Origin: Marinosulfonomonas sp.
GTDB taxonomy: Bacteria > Pseudomonadota > Alphaproteobacteria > Rhodobacterales > Rhodobacteraceae
Length of the DNA: 64,000 bases
Direction: 5' to 3'
NCBI GenBank assembly: GCA_015488685.1
Contig: WFNH01000089.1
Coordinates: 1-64,000 of the forward strand
Shown here: positions 8,578 to 17,611 of the stretch, one piece after another
Layout: each line of letters starts with the position of its first letter
Numbering within the stretch: the first letter of the stretch is position 1
Position numbers and translations under genes: made by a program
Notes under the pieces: generated by a model
What the model saw: only the letters and a program-made list of their open reading frames with translations
What the model was told of the DNA's origin: nothing
Database searches by the model: none

Positions 8578-10053
8578 CTAGGAAACCGCCTGCAGACAGG
8601 CATCGGCATCAACCCGTTTGACCGTGGCGCCATCCGGCCCAACGGCCAAATCGGGGCAGTTGGTTTGCAAATGCAGCTTCATTTCCGCACCTGTCATCGG
8701 ATCCTGCCCTTCCTTGCGCCGCTTGGCCTGAATCAGGGATACGACACCGGCCACAATACCGCTGGCCGCCGAGGTGCCCCCGAACGAAGCAAACTGCGAA
8801 CGCTGCATGATCGAGGAGTCGTAACCCGTTTCCTCGATCGTGGAAACGCCGCCATCTTCGGCCCCGAATGCACCGGGCACATCCGTCGACAGGACACCCC
8901 ATGTGGAATAATCCCCCGCATCCTCTGGTTCGGACTCGGCCTGCGTGACAACATGGTTGTGCATCGTGCGCCCCTTTGGATCAAGGCGCAGTTCCCGACG
9001 GGTCCAGACCGGCGCATCGTCACTGGGGGCGTAAACCGTCACATTCCTTGTGTTGGTATAGGAACTCGGCTTGCGCTTGCCGTTGATTGCCCCAACCGAG
9101 ATCAGCGCATTATCGGGGCCGGCCAGTGACGCCGGATAAACCATTTCATGTCTGAACCCGTTGTTACCTGCGGCAATAATCACGGGCACGCGTGATGCTA
9201 TTTCCAGCAACAGGGCTTGGAAAACCGCAGCCTGTTGTTTCACAACCGGATCGGTATCAATCCGCGAGGCGCGTTTGTCTTTGGGGCGATGCGGGTCTAC
9301 CTTGTTGCCTTTGGCCGTCGGCATATAAATCGCGCGCGGGATACAGATGGCATCGGCCCCCATGCCAACTGCGTATAGCAGCGCATGGATCAACCCGATG
9401 AATTCGGGTCGAAAGCTGGTGTTCAGCGGCAACAGGCGGCAACGGGGATCAGCGCCGAAATATGTGATGGCCTCGGCACATTCTTCGGGCATTACGGCAG
9501 GCGCACGCGCGCCCACAACACCGGCCAGCAATGTGCCATGTGTTGGCAGATCATCCGCATATGTGGTGACCGAGCGGACAACCCCCTTGTTGTTTTCAAG
9601 GGCATCGATGATGTCGTTTACCCCCGGGATGTCGGTGTCCTGATCAAAATCGTTGATACGCTGCCAGAACTGCGGGTCTGCCGCATTGGCTGCATCAAAA
9701 TGGTTCAGGCGGCCTTCGCGGTCCGTGGTGCATTGCGTCAGGTCGCCATCAGCACCCAAAGGCCGAATGATCGCCCCGAAATCATGGGTGGCAAAATCGA
9801 TCCCCTCGATCATGCCGCCAGCATCCCCCGCCGCAGGCAAATACGGGTGTTGCGATGAGCAGCCGTTGTCAATCATCGCCACTAGTGACGGCTCCACTGC
9901 ATCGTCATACAGATCATCCCAAACACTGCCGGTAACCTCGTAATGTGGCAGGTCCTCGTCTTCGGCCAGTTCAAGGGTGATGACGCCCGCATCATGCAGA
10001 TGCCACAGGTAATGGGCGTATTCGCTATCGCGGTTCAGATCATTATCCGGCAT
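8578..10053 (-). CDS. Subtilisin-like (S8 family) serine protease without signal peptide
   Basis: The 491-residue protein carries a complete subtilase triad: Asp62 in VAMIDNGCS, His172 in LPTHGTLLAGVVGA and Ser428 in FGGTSAASG, with oxyanion Asn297 in AAGNNG. The spacing between Asp and His is long (110 residues). No signal peptide, propeptide-like N-terminus or membrane segment is visible, so it is probably cytosolic or exported by an unrecognised route. The ATG at 10053 is preferred over the in-frame GTG at 10062 because AGGAG lies eight bases upstream and the ATG overlaps the stop of the preceding gene (TAATG). It is the last gene of a three-gene minus-strand unit. Its substrate is unknown. 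Confidence 0.85.
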   Translation of the reverse strand: MPDNDLNRDSEYAHYLWHLHDAGVITLELAEDEDLPHYEVTGSVWDDLYDDAVEPSLVAMIDNGCSSQHPYLPAAGDAGGMIEGIDFATHDFGAIIRPLGADGDLTQCTTDREGRLNHFDAANAADPQFWQRINDFDQDTDIPGVNDIIDALENNKGVVRSVTTYADDLPTHGTLLAGVVGARAPAVMPEECAEAITYFGADPRCRLLPLNTSFRPEFIGLIHALLYAVGMGADAICIPRAIYMPTAKGNKVDPHRPKDKRASRIDTDPVVKQQAAVFQALLLEIASRVPVIIAAGNNGFRHEMVYPASLAGPDNALISVGAINGKRKPSSYTNTRNVTVYAPSDDAPVWTRRELRLDPKGRTMHNHVVTQAESEPEDAGDYSTWGVLSTDVPGAFGAEDGGVSTIEETGYDSSIMQRSQFASFGGTSAASGIVAGVVSLIQAKRRKEGQDPMTGAEMKLHLQTNCPDLAVGPDGATVKRVDADACLQAVS

Positions 10054-10979
10054 TATATCCACTCCTGCATCGCGGCGAACACCTGTTCACGGCATAATTC
10101 AATCATGTAGGGGCAGAACCATTTGGCCAGCAAACGGCCCGCATCAGTGTCCGACGGATAATGGATGCCCGCATATTCGCGGTTTTCCCCCACCCGTTGC
10201 GCGACAAAGAACAATTCCGGCATCGCCCCGACTTCGGGCACCATGCGCGACAGAACCTCGGCAACAGAATACATCTGGAATGTATGGTTTGACGGATAGG
10301 CGTTATGCGGCGGGTTGCCGACAAAGGGGCGCAATGTGGGATCAATCTGGTTTGGCCGGGTGCGGCTGAATTTGTCCTTGTAGTGAAACCCGACAACGCC
10401 TGCGACGTCGATCACTGTCCGGATCAAGGTTTCCGTGGCACCATACCCGCCCAGTTCTTCAATCCCCATTGGCCGTAAAATATCGCTGATATCTTCGGTT
10501 GTTGCCTGATCCATTATTTCGGACTGGCGCAAAGGGTCTTTCATCAGACGTTTTTGGTATTTATGTAAATGCTTGATCTCTTTGGTAAATGTTTCATCCT
10601 GATCCGGCGGTGCGGGCAATGGCAGGTTTTCCCAAGCAAACCGTTTTGCTTTCAGCTCTTCTGGCAATTGTGCCCAGAACAGCTCGCGAAATTCGTACCA
10701 GTTCTGTAACGGTGCGCCGCCCCCTGCTGCCGCCACATTGCTGCGTGATCGCGACCGGCTGCGTGATCTTGAGCGGCTACGGCTGCGTGATCTGGACCGG
10801 CTAAGTGCACCGGAACCGGTTGCCGCCGCCCCTGCCCCTTCGCCCGATCCGGTTCCAAACGCGCTGATCAGCTGTGACTCGCCCCCCGGGTTCGCATGGA
10901 CCAGTTTGCTGTTTCTGTAGACCAGCAAATTGCCACTGATCGACTCGGAAAATTTTGGATACACAATAGTATCTGGCAT
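10053..10979 (-). CDS. PAP2-superfamily protein (acid phosphatase / vanadium haloperoxidase fold) with arginine-serine tract
   Basis: This 308-residue protein has all three PAP2 signature motifs: K201-x6-R208-P209 (KDKFSRTRP), S230 and H232 in YPSNHTF (PSNH instead of the common PSGH), and R267-x5-H273-x3-D277 in NREYAGIHYPSD. These residues bind phosphate in class A acid phosphatases or vanadate in vanadium haloperoxidases; the sequence alone does not decide between them. Residues 60-80 are an uninterrupted S(RS)10 tract, flanked by Gly/Ala-rich linkers. No signal peptide or membrane helices are seen. AAGGA eight bases upstream supports the ATG at 10979 over 10985. It lies 25 bp after the regulator gene and overlaps the protease start. 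Confidence 0.8.
   Translation of the reverse strand: MPDTIVYPKFSESISGNLLVYRNSKLVHANPGGESQLISAFGTGSGEGAGAAATGSGALSRSRSRSRSRSRSRSRSRSRSNVAAAGGGAPLQNWYEFRELFWAQLPEELKAKRFAWENLPLPAPPDQDETFTKEIKHLHKYQKRLMKDPLRQSEIMDQATTEDISDILRPMGIEELGGYGATETLIRTVIDVAGVVGFHYKDKFSRTRPNQIDPTLRPFVGNPPHNAYPSNHTFQMYSVAEVLSRMVPEVGAMPELFFVAQRVGENREYAGIHYPSDTDAGRLLAKWFCPYMIELCREQVFAAMQEWI
10740..10802 (-). repeat. Short tandem repeat encoding the arginine-serine tract
   Basis: The 63 bp coding for S(RS)10 are built from three near-identical 18-bp units (plus strand CTGCGTGATC followed by a variable end) with a six-base CTACGG insert between units two and three. The DNA-level repetition suggests recent slippage or duplication rather than slow protein-level convergence. 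Confidence 0.85.
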
Positions 10980-11004
10980 AATCATATTCCTTAAATAATA
11001 GCGT

Positions 11005-12855
11005 TTACAAATCGCACAGCAGCAGGCTGTTGCCGATCACATTGGCCGCCTGCGCCGACGGGACAGGATATTCCTGCGTGCCGATGATTGCCGAGGACAG
11101 GTGCGGTTCGACCCGCGCAAGTTGCCCAAAGGTTTCGCGCGCGCGCGCAATCTGCCCCATTTGCGCGTAACAGGCCCCAAGATAACGCAGGGTGGGCGGA
11201 TAGTATTTGCCGGTATTTTTCGGCTGCAATGACAGGGCCAGATTGCCATTGCGGATACCCGAGCGGTAATCCCCGTTCAGGGTGTCGATCATGCACAGGG
11301 TGGTGACAAACGCATAGCGATGCGGCAAGAAACGCCCCAGCATGGCGGCCTTCATCGCCGATTTTCGCGCCGCCGCCAGATCGCCCTTGTATAATAACAA
11401 AAGCGCCTGTGCATCGTGGGTCATGACATGATCGGACTGGACCATATGCGCCCGGTCAATCAGCTCGGTTGCTTGTTCGAAATCACGAAAAACAAAGGCT
11501 GACACAAAGGACAATAGCGAAAGCGTCAGACCGTTATACGGGTCCAGCGCCAATGCCCGTTCGGCATATTCATGTGTGCGCGCCAGAATATCTGCGCGCT
11601 CGCAACTGTCCTGTTCTTCCATCCAGTGGGCGCCCAGATAGGCCCGCCACGCCAGAATGCTGGAGCTTTCATTCAAATCACACGCCAGAGCAAAGCTTTT
11701 GTCAGACAAATCCAGATTCCGCGCAGTCAGGGAAAACATGCTGTTTATTCCCTGAACCGCCAAAGCCGCAGCCAGATATGGCTCGGTCGAGAATTGCCCG
11801 GGCTGGGCGGCCAGTTTGGTGAATATCTGGTCGGATAATTCGTTCGCCAGACTCCAGTCGGTAATATTGCCCTGCTCGGTGACAGGAATGTGCCGGACCT
11901 GTGACCAGATGATTGATTTGTCCGAGGACCGCAGCAGGTTGAGAGATATTTCCACCCGCAAATCATTACTTTGGGCAAACAGCTGCAAATACACATCCGG
12001 TATAACGCAGGGCGCGATATTCTGATCGGGGCCACGTAAATCGACCACTTCGAAACCGCCAAATTCCATAAAAAAATGCGTGATTTTTCCAAGCAGGATA
12101 TTTCCAGTCGTCGAGGCGCGCATGTCTTCGGGGGCCGTCATGACATTTTGCAAACCGATCTTGATCGTGTGACACGGGGCAATGGCGCCGGATAATCTGT
12201 GCAGCAGCGGATTACGGTGCCCCGGCTGCATGGTCGCGGAACGGGCCGTGCGCAACCAGTCCTCGAAACCGTCCTCGCCAACAATATCGATCCCTTCCAG
12301 CAATTCGCCGTCTGCGTCCCCTTCCAAGGCATCGATATGGATCCGGTCCTTTAACAACCGCACACAATCACGCCTGATCTCGATCGGACTGGATTCCTGC
12401 GGCCCGAATATTTTACGCAAAGTTGAAAGTTCATGCCGCAGGCTTGCCTGGGCCTGACATTTTTCACGGCTGCCCCACAACCGGTCCATCAACCAGCCAC
12501 GTTGCCGCTCCAAATTGGGGGAAAGCGCCAATATCGCCAAAATTGCCCGCGCTTTTTTGCTGACGACCTCCAGTCGTTCATCATCTGGCGAGACCACCCG
12601 AAAGCTGCCGCATATATTCAGTTTATAAGTGGAGTCGACAGTTGTTTCATCCATGTCTGATATGGGTTTTTCATTTTTGTTCGGCGTTTTGGTATTGGGG
12701 TAATTTGTTAACTTATTGTTAACACATTGGCCCAAACCTGTAAACTTTCCCGGGTTTTGCGCCCCATTGGGAACGTCCCCTGCTGCATCGGAAACATGCG
12801 AAAGGGCCTTTGATGTACATGTATCAACTGTCTTGCCCAGACCGATGCGTTTCAT
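11005..12855 (-). CDS. SARP/BTAD-like transcriptional regulator with TPR region
   Basis: The 616-residue protein has an uncharged 67-residue N-terminal extension, then a winged-helix DNA-binding domain (about residues 77-152; SKKARAILAILALS and the recognition-helix region ASLRHELSTLRKIFG). A middle domain reminiscent of TolB-like modules follows (about 220-380), with tetratricopeptide-type helical repeats at about 400-610 (for example ALDPYNGLTLSLLS and ARRETFGQL-like segments near the end). No membrane segment is visible. GGAGG ten bases before the ATG at 12855 fixes this start rather than the internal ATG at 12654. It leads the regulator-PAP2-protease unit and faces the peroxidase-like gene across 244 bp, so it is the likely local regulator. 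The ligand is unknown. Confidence 0.75.
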   Translation of the reverse strand: MKRIGLGKTVDTCTSKALSHVSDAAGDVPNGAQNPGKFTGLGQCVNNKLTNYPNTKTPNKNEKPISDMDETTVDSTYKLNICGSFRVVSPDDERLEVVSKKARAILAILALSPNLERQRGWLMDRLWGSREKCQAQASLRHELSTLRKIFGPQESSPIEIRRDCVRLLKDRIHIDALEGDADGELLEGIDIVGEDGFEDWLRTARSATMQPGHRNPLLHRLSGAIAPCHTIKIGLQNVMTAPEDMRASTTGNILLGKITHFFMEFGGFEVVDLRGPDQNIAPCVIPDVYLQLFAQSNDLRVEISLNLLRSSDKSIIWSQVRHIPVTEQGNITDWSLANELSDQIFTKLAAQPGQFSTEPYLAAALAVQGINSMFSLTARNLDLSDKSFALACDLNESSSILAWRAYLGAHWMEEQDSCERADILARTHEYAERALALDPYNGLTLSLLSFVSAFVFRDFEQATELIDRAHMVQSDHVMTHDAQALLLLYKGDLAAARKSAMKAAMLGRFLPHRYAFVTTLCMIDTLNGDYRSGIRNGNLALSLQPKNTGKYYPPTLRYLGACYAQMGQIARARETFGQLARVEPHLSSAIIGTQEYPVPSAQAANVIGNSLLLCDL

Positions 12856-12975
12856 TTTTTTTGCGCCTCCAAAAACAAGCGATAATGATAATCTAAAAAT
12901 AATTGCCGTAGCGTAATCCTGAAATGAAATGACAGCTTTTGGAAAAAGTTAACGGCGTTTTTTGAGATCACGTCA

Positions 12976-12995
12976 TTATTCACGGTTTATTCACG
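12976..12995. promoter_or_regulatory. Tandem TTATTCACG repeats in the divergent promoter region
   Basis: Two copies of TTATTCACG start 11 bp apart (12976 and 12987), about one helical turn, in the AT-rich 244-bp gap between the SARP/TPR regulator and the peroxidase-like gene. The same core (ATTCACG) recurs as an inverted pair at 14379-14421 on the far side of that gene. The repeats may be operator half-sites; this is inference from repetition and position only. Confidence 0.35.
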
Positions 12996-13099
12996 ATAAA
13001 TAGGCGGGCAGTTGGCGCTGACCGGTGAAACTGTCGGTATCTTGGAACCGAAAACAACCACTCTCATCATTTAATCCATAGATAGCAAAGTGATAATAA

Positions 13100-14095
13100 A
13101 TGATCATGCTCTCCCTATTATGTAGTGCAAATAAATTGAAAACAGCGTCTTTATTTCGAAATATCAAACATTTAAGCGTCTCGGAAGCCGACACAAGGCA
13201 ACTGGAAAAGCAAACTGTCCGCAATCTGCTTGCCGCCGTTCCCGCACAAAAGGTCAGAGCCGATTACGAGTTGGTTCTGGGGCAATTGTTCTTTCTGAAT
13301 TTCACAACAACGATCCACACAAGCCCCCCGAAGGATGGTGATCATATCTTTGCACCCGACTGGATTGCCCGGATTGATGACGATATCCAAAAGGCGAACG
13401 GGCATGAAACAAGCAAGGTCGAACAAGCCTTTCAGAAATTATTTGATACACTGGTTGTGATGTTTCAATCCGCAGGTCAAACCCGCCAATCCGCCATCGA
13501 CCGCGCCACAACCGAAGCCCATTACCATTACCAATGGATGCTGATGAATTTGGTCTTGCCTGCTATGATCGACGAAAATCTGCAAACCGAAATTCTGAAC
13601 TCCAAAGCACCGCTATATTCCGAATTCAGACGGCAAAACGCGTTTGAAAACAGCCGCGAGCATACCTATCCCAAGGAATTCATTTTCCTGACGGTCCCGC
13701 TTGCGTTGTATTTGTGCCGTGGCGCACAGAAAAATCAACCGTCGCCGATGTCCCTGATTTACGACTTGAACATGCACAGTTTTCCATCTGCACAGGACGC
13801 AATACAAGATATATTCAAACGCACAGGCATCGTGTTGAACCAGCCACAGTTACACATGAATACTGCAAAGATGCCGATCTGGGTGTTTCTTGTTAACGAA
13901 ATGGAACAACAGGACGGGCGTTGTTTGATTGGGTCGCTGGGCAGTTATATTCTGTGTGACACCATCATCGGCATGTTGATTTCCGACCCTGACACCTATT
14001 GGCATCAAGCCGGAAGCGATGCAGGGCGCTGGTCACCAGATGACGGAAGCCTGAAACGGCCGGTAGATACGCTCGAAAAACTGCTGGCATTATAA
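13100..14095 (+). CDS. Divergent animal-type haem peroxidase homologue, probably without haem ligation
   Basis: This 331-residue protein shows the C-terminal course of bacterial animal-type peroxidases (PF03098): a QLH..F..FHN-like helix (VEQAFQKLFDTLVVMF, 107-122), HYHYQWMLMNLVLPAMID (141-158), LIYDLNMHSFPSAQDAI (219-235) in place of the DLQRGRDHGLPS segment, and MPIWVFLVNEMEQQDGR then GSLGSYILCDTIIGMLISDPDTYW (259-301). The GQFIDHD distal-histidine motif is missing. The proximal-histidine position (family FRFGHS) reads PLALYLC. The length is well below the usual 500-600 residues. It therefore looks like a truncated or repurposed, non-catalytic member. No ribosome-binding site is evident and no signal peptide is seen. 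It is transcribed away from the regulator gene. Confidence 0.6.
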   Translation: MIMLSLLCSANKLKTASLFRNIKHLSVSEADTRQLEKQTVRNLLAAVPAQKVRADYELVLGQLFFLNFTTTIHTSPPKDGDHIFAPDWIARIDDDIQKANGHETSKVEQAFQKLFDTLVVMFQSAGQTRQSAIDRATTEAHYHYQWMLMNLVLPAMIDENLQTEILNSKAPLYSEFRRQNAFENSREHTYPKEFIFLTVPLALYLCRGAQKNQPSPMSLIYDLNMHSFPSAQDAIQDIFKRTGIVLNQPQLHMNTAKMPIWVFLVNEMEQQDGRCLIGSLGSYILCDTIIGMLISDPDTYWHQAGSDAGRWSPDDGSLKRPVDTLEKLLAL

Positions 14096-14172
14096 CCTGT
14101 GCAACACGGGCAGTGCCCCTGTTATCCGGCAATTTGCGTAACACGAATTCAACATTACCAATGAAGGAGACA

Positions 14173-14214
14173 CCAGTACCGATTCCCGCTGTGAAACAAA
14201 AAATCGGTACCTGG
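14173..14214 (+). other. Hairpin in intergenic region after the peroxidase-like gene
   Basis: CCAGTACCGATT (14173-14184) pairs with AATCGGTACCTGG (14202-14214), twelve base pairs with a one-base bulge and a 17-nt loop. No T-run follows, so it is not a classic terminator. The 495-bp gap from 14096 to 14589 holds this hairpin, a promoter-like element, an inverted repeat and the DUF1330 terminator, but no convincing ORF. Confidence 0.5.
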
Positions 14215-14239
14215 CGCCGCCGACAGGGAGGTAATAACT

Positions 14240-14268
14240 TTGACCTTTAACGTATCTCTAATTATAAA
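14240..14268 (+). promoter_or_regulatory. Sigma70-like promoter in the 14.1-14.6 kb gap
   Basis: TTGACC (14240-14245) and TATAAA (14263-14268) are separated by 17 bp, close to the housekeeping consensus. Transcription would run rightward into 300 bp with no plus-strand gene, towards the antisense side of DUF1330. It could serve a small RNA or be a chance match in AT-rich DNA. Confidence 0.35.
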
Positions 14269-14378
14269 ATAATACTTAAATAACTTGCGCTTATCTTAAC
14301 CGTTCAATAAATTTTGGATCAAATACCGATCCGACTATTCAGTGCAATATAGATAGCACAAGCCACGAAACCGACCGA

Positions 14379-14421
14379 GCGTGAATTCGGGAATCCTTGC
14401 GGATACACGAAAAATTCACGC
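14379..14421. repeat. Inverted repeat GCGTGAATT / AATTCACGC
   Basis: Perfect nine-base arms at 14379-14387 and 14413-14421 with a 25-bp spacer. The arms contain the ATTCACG core also found twice at 12976-12995. This may be a regulator binding site or a structural element. Confidence 0.45.
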
Positions 14422-14539
14422 TATATTTCCGGTTTTTCTTGATTTGGTTTACGTTAGGGAATGTTCTCGCCTATTCCGACGGGAATCCGCGTTTTATTCC
14501 TTTGGTTTTTGATGCCCAACAACTGTGAATCAGTGTAGC

Positions 14540-14570
14540 AACAACAAAAACGGGGCCACAAAGGTCCCGT
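14540..14570 (-). terminator. Rho-independent terminator of the alaS-DUF1330 unit
   Basis: On the minus strand ACGGGACC pairs with GGCCCCGT (one G-U pair) around TTTGT and is followed by a TTTTTGTTGTT tract. It begins 20 bp past the DUF1330 stop codon. Confidence 0.8.
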
Positions 14571-14589
14571 TCAGTGTTTTCAGCCGACG

Positions 14590-14874
14590 TTACACACCTT
14601 CAACAAAGGTATACTCCCGATCCGCTGCGGGCAGGCCATATGAAAGCGCCTCTTGATATTCCGGCGAATGATAGAATGATTTCGCCGTTTCCATATCCTT
14701 GAAACGGATAATCACATTGCGCGACCGCCCCTTGCCTTCCATGTGGAAACACTCGCCGCCACGGGCTAAAAACTCGCCGCCGTATTTCGCCACGGCCGGC
14801 CCTGCCAATTCCGCGTATTTCGCATATTTCTCGGCGTCATTCACATCGATGTGCACCATCGCATAAGCAACCAT
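14590..14874 (-). CDS. DUF1330 domain protein
   Basis: The 94-residue protein has the DUF1330 pattern: AYAMVHIDVNDAEKYAKYAELA, YGGEFLARGG, the RNVIIRFKDMETAKSFYHSPEYQEA helix-strand region and a final YTFVEG. The family has a ferredoxin-like alpha/beta fold and no established function. It starts three bases after the alaS stop, so it is co-transcribed with alaS and probably translationally coupled. Confidence 0.9.
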   Translation of the reverse strand: MVAYAMVHIDVNDAEKYAKYAELAGPAVAKYGGEFLARGGECFHMEGKGRSRNVIIRFKDMETAKSFYHSPEYQEALSYGLPAADREYTFVEGV

Positions 14875-14877
14875 TCT

Positions 14878-17541
14878 CTACCCTTTCAATATTTCTTCTG
14901 CCGCTTTGATCGCAGCCTTTGCATTCTCGACATCCTTGCCGCCACCCTGTGCCATATCGGGGCGGCCACCGCCGCCGATCCCGCCCAGTTCCGCCACAGC
15001 GGCCTTGACGATATCCACCGCCGAAATGCGATCGGTCAGATCATCGCTAACCCCCGCCGCCACAGCGGCCTTGCCGCCGGTATCGGCGATCAACAGCACC
15101 GCACCCGAGCCGATCTTGGCCTTATGCTCGTCAATCAGCGCGCGCAAATCCTTGCCGCTGACACCGCTCAACACCTGCGCCACAAACTTGATGCCGTTGA
15201 TTTCCTTAACGTCCTGCGCGCCGCCCTGCCCCGCACCACCGGCCATCGCCAACTCGCGCCGCAACTGCGCCACTTCGTTTTGCAACGCCTTGCGCTCGTC
15301 CAGCAACGCCTTGACTCGCGTGCCAACTTCGGACGCTTGCGCCTTGAGCAAACCTGCAACCTCGGCCAAGGCCTTCTCTTTTCCGGCCAGATAGTCCAGC
15401 GCCGCAGCCCCCGTTAGCGCCTCGATCCGGCGCACACCGGCCGAGGACGCGCTATCGCCCAACAGCGCAAACAGCCCGATATCGCCGGTTTGTTTCACAT
15501 GGGTGCCGCCGCACAATTCCAGCGAATAGGTGTCGCCATCGGCACCCTTGCCGCTGCCCTCTTGTGCGCCCATCGACACCACCCGCACCTCGTCGCCGTA
15601 TTTTTCACCAAACAGCGCCTGCGCACCCAGTTCGCGTGCATCATCCGGCGTCATGATCCGGGTTTCCACCGCTGTATTCTGGCGGATATAATCGTTCACC
15701 TCGGCCTCGACCGATTGCAACTGTTCATCCGTCAGCGCCTTGCCATGCGAGAAATCGAACCGCAACCGGTCGGCCGCATTCAATGACCCGCGCTGCGCCA
15801 CATGATCGCCAAGCGCCTGCCGCAAAGCTTCGTGCAACAGATGCGTGGCCGAGTGGTTGGCCCGAATGGCCCCGCGCCGCGCATGATCGACCTCCAGTTC
15901 AGCCCCCTGCCCGACGCGCAATTCGCCCTTGGTCACCTCGGCAATATGGATGAACACATCTGCGGTTTTCTTGGTGTCGCTGATCTGTGCAACGCCACCG
16001 TCAACCTTCAGCACACCGCTGTCACCAACCTGCCCGCCGCTTTCCGCATAGAACGGGGTCTGGTTCAGCACGATCTGCACCTTTTCCCCCGCCTTGGCCG
16101 ATTGCACCGGCTTGCCGTCCTGCACCAGCGCCAAAATCTGCCCCTCGGCAACTTCGGTGTCATAGCCCAGAAACTCGGTCGCACCATGTTCTTGCGCCAG
16201 ATCGAACCAGATTGCGGCATCCGCCGCCTCGCCGGTGCCGGCCCAGGCCGCCCGCGCCTTTTCCTTTTGCGCCTGCATTGCTGCGTCAAACCCGTCGGTA
16301 TCCACTGCACGACCCTTTTCGCGCAAGGCATCCTGCGTCAGATCCAGCGGGAACCCGTAGGTGTCATACAGCTTGAACGCCGCCTCGCCGGGCAAATCCG
16401 CCCCTTCGGGCAGGGCCGCCAATTCGTCATCCAACAGCTTTAGACCACGGTCAAGCGTCTGTTTGAAACGGGTTTCTTCCTGATGCAGGGTTTCTTCAAT
16501 CAACGCCTGCGCCTGCCCCAGTTCCGGATAGGCCGCGCCCATCTGTTTCACCAGTTCGGGCACCAACCGATACATAAGCGGATCCTTGGCCCCCAGCAAA
16601 TGCGCATGGCGCATCGCGCGGCGCATGATCCGGCGCAGCACATAACCGCGCCCGTCATTGCTGGGCATCACACCGTCCGCCAGCAGGAAGGATGTTGAAC
16701 GTAGATGGTCGGCAATTACCCGATGGTGAGTTTTGCCCGGTCCGTCCGGATCGGTCGAGGTTGCATGCGCGCTGGCCTCGATCAGGCTGCGCATCAGGTC
16801 GGTTGCATAGTTGTCATTCGTGCCCTGCAACAGTGCCGCCACCCGTTCGATCCCCATGCCGGTATCAATCGACTGGTTCGGCAGATCGGTGCGGCTGCCA
16901 TCCTCGTGCTGTTCATACTGCATGAACACCAGATTCCAGATTTCCACGAACCGGTCGCCATCTTCCTCGGGCGTGCCCGGTGGGCCACCCCAGATGTGAT
17001 CACCATGATCATAGAAGATCTCGGAACACGGACCGCATGGCCCCGTTGCCCCCATCGACCAGAAATTGTCGCTGGTCGGAATCCGGATAATCTTGTCATC
17101 CGAAATACCTGCAACCTTCTTCCAGATCGCCGCCGCCTCGTCATCGGTGTGATAGACCGTCACCAGCAGTTTTTCAGCCGGAATTTCCAGCTCTTTGGTG
17201 ATCAGCTCCCAGGCAAATGCGATTGCCTCGTCCTTGAAATAATCGCCAAAGGAAAAATTTCCCAGCATTTCGAAAAACGTGTGATGGCGCGCGGTATAGC
17301 CAACATTGTCCAGATCATTGTGCTTGCCGCCCGCCCGCACGCATTTCTGCGCCGAGGCCGCGCGTTTATAGTCGCGGGTTTCAACGCCGGTGAACAGGTT
17401 TTTGAACTGCACCATGCCCGAATTGGCAAACATCAACGTCGGGTCATTGCGCGGAACCAGGGGCGAGCTTGGCACGATCTCGTGCCCCTGCTTTCCATAG
17501 TAGTTCAGAAATGTGCTTCGGATATCATTCAGGCTTCGCAT
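14878..17541 (-). CDS. alaS: Alanyl-tRNA synthetase
   Basis: The 887-residue protein is a full-length Ala[22 protein letters not shown] at the start, the class II aminoacylation core ([34 protein letters not shown]), the editing domain with the zinc motif [11 protein letters not shown] and the distal CGGTH, and a C-terminal coiled-coil and DHHA1-like domain ([15 protein letters not shown]). It charges tRNA-Ala and clears Ser-tRNA-Ala. The open frame extends to 17574, but the ATG at 17541 matches the family. Confidence 0.97.
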   Translation of the reverse strand: MRSLNDIRSTFLNYYGKQGHEIVPSSPLVPRNDPTLMFANSGMVQFKNLFTGVETRDYKRAASAQKCVRAGGKHNDLDNVGYTARHHTFFEMLGNFSFGDYFKDEAIAFAWELITKELEIPAEKLLVTVYHTDDEAAAIWKKVAGISDDKIIRIPTSDNFWSMGATGPCGPCSEIFYDHGDHIWGGPPGTPEEDGDRFVEIWNLVFMQYEQHEDGSRTDLPNQSIDTGMGIERVAALLQGTNDNYATDLMRSLIEASAHATSTDPDGPGKTHHRVIADHLRSTSFLLADGVMPSNDGRGYVLRRIMRRAMRHAHLLGAKDPLMYRLVPELVKQMGAAYPELGQAQALIEETLHQEETRFKQTLDRGLKLLDDELAALPEGADLPGEAAFKLYDTYGFPLDLTQDALREKGRAVDTDGFDAAMQAQKEKARAAWAGTGEAADAAIWFDLAQEHGATEFLGYDTEVAEGQILALVQDGKPVQSAKAGEKVQIVLNQTPFYAESGGQVGDSGVLKVDGGVAQISDTKKTADVFIHIAEVTKGELRVGQGAELEVDHARRGAIRANHSATHLLHEALRQALGDHVAQRGSLNAADRLRFDFSHGKALTDEQLQSVEAEVNDYIRQNTAVETRIMTPDDARELGAQALFGEKYGDEVRVVSMGAQEGSGKGADGDTYSLELCGGTHVKQTGDIGLFALLGDSASSAGVRRIEALTGAAALDYLAGKEKALAEVAGLLKAQASEVGTRVKALLDERKALQNEVAQLRRELAMAGGAGQGGAQDVKEINGIKFVAQVLSGVSGKDLRALIDEHKAKIGSGAVLLIADTGGKAAVAAGVSDDLTDRISAVDIVKAAVAELGGIGGGGRPDMAQGGGKDVENAKAAIKAAEEILKG

Positions 17542-17611
17542 ATCAGGCTCTTTTTGGGCTGAAGGTCGGGTCAAACCCGTTTATCGCCCCCCGCCACGCC
17601 TGTCCACAGTA

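Noticed and set aside
12654-12654. Internal ATG as start of the SARP/TPR regulator
   Set aside because: No ribosome-binding site precedes it, whereas GGAGG stands ten bases before the ATG at 12855.
14240-14272. Ten-codon TTG-initiated ORF after GGGAGG
   Set aside because: Too short and overlaps the promoter-like element; no evidence of a peptide gene.
8481-14589. Genomic island integrated at the tRNA gene
   Set aside because: No integrase gene and no repeat of the tRNA 3' end was found near 14.1-14.6 kb, so tRNA-site integration cannot be supported.
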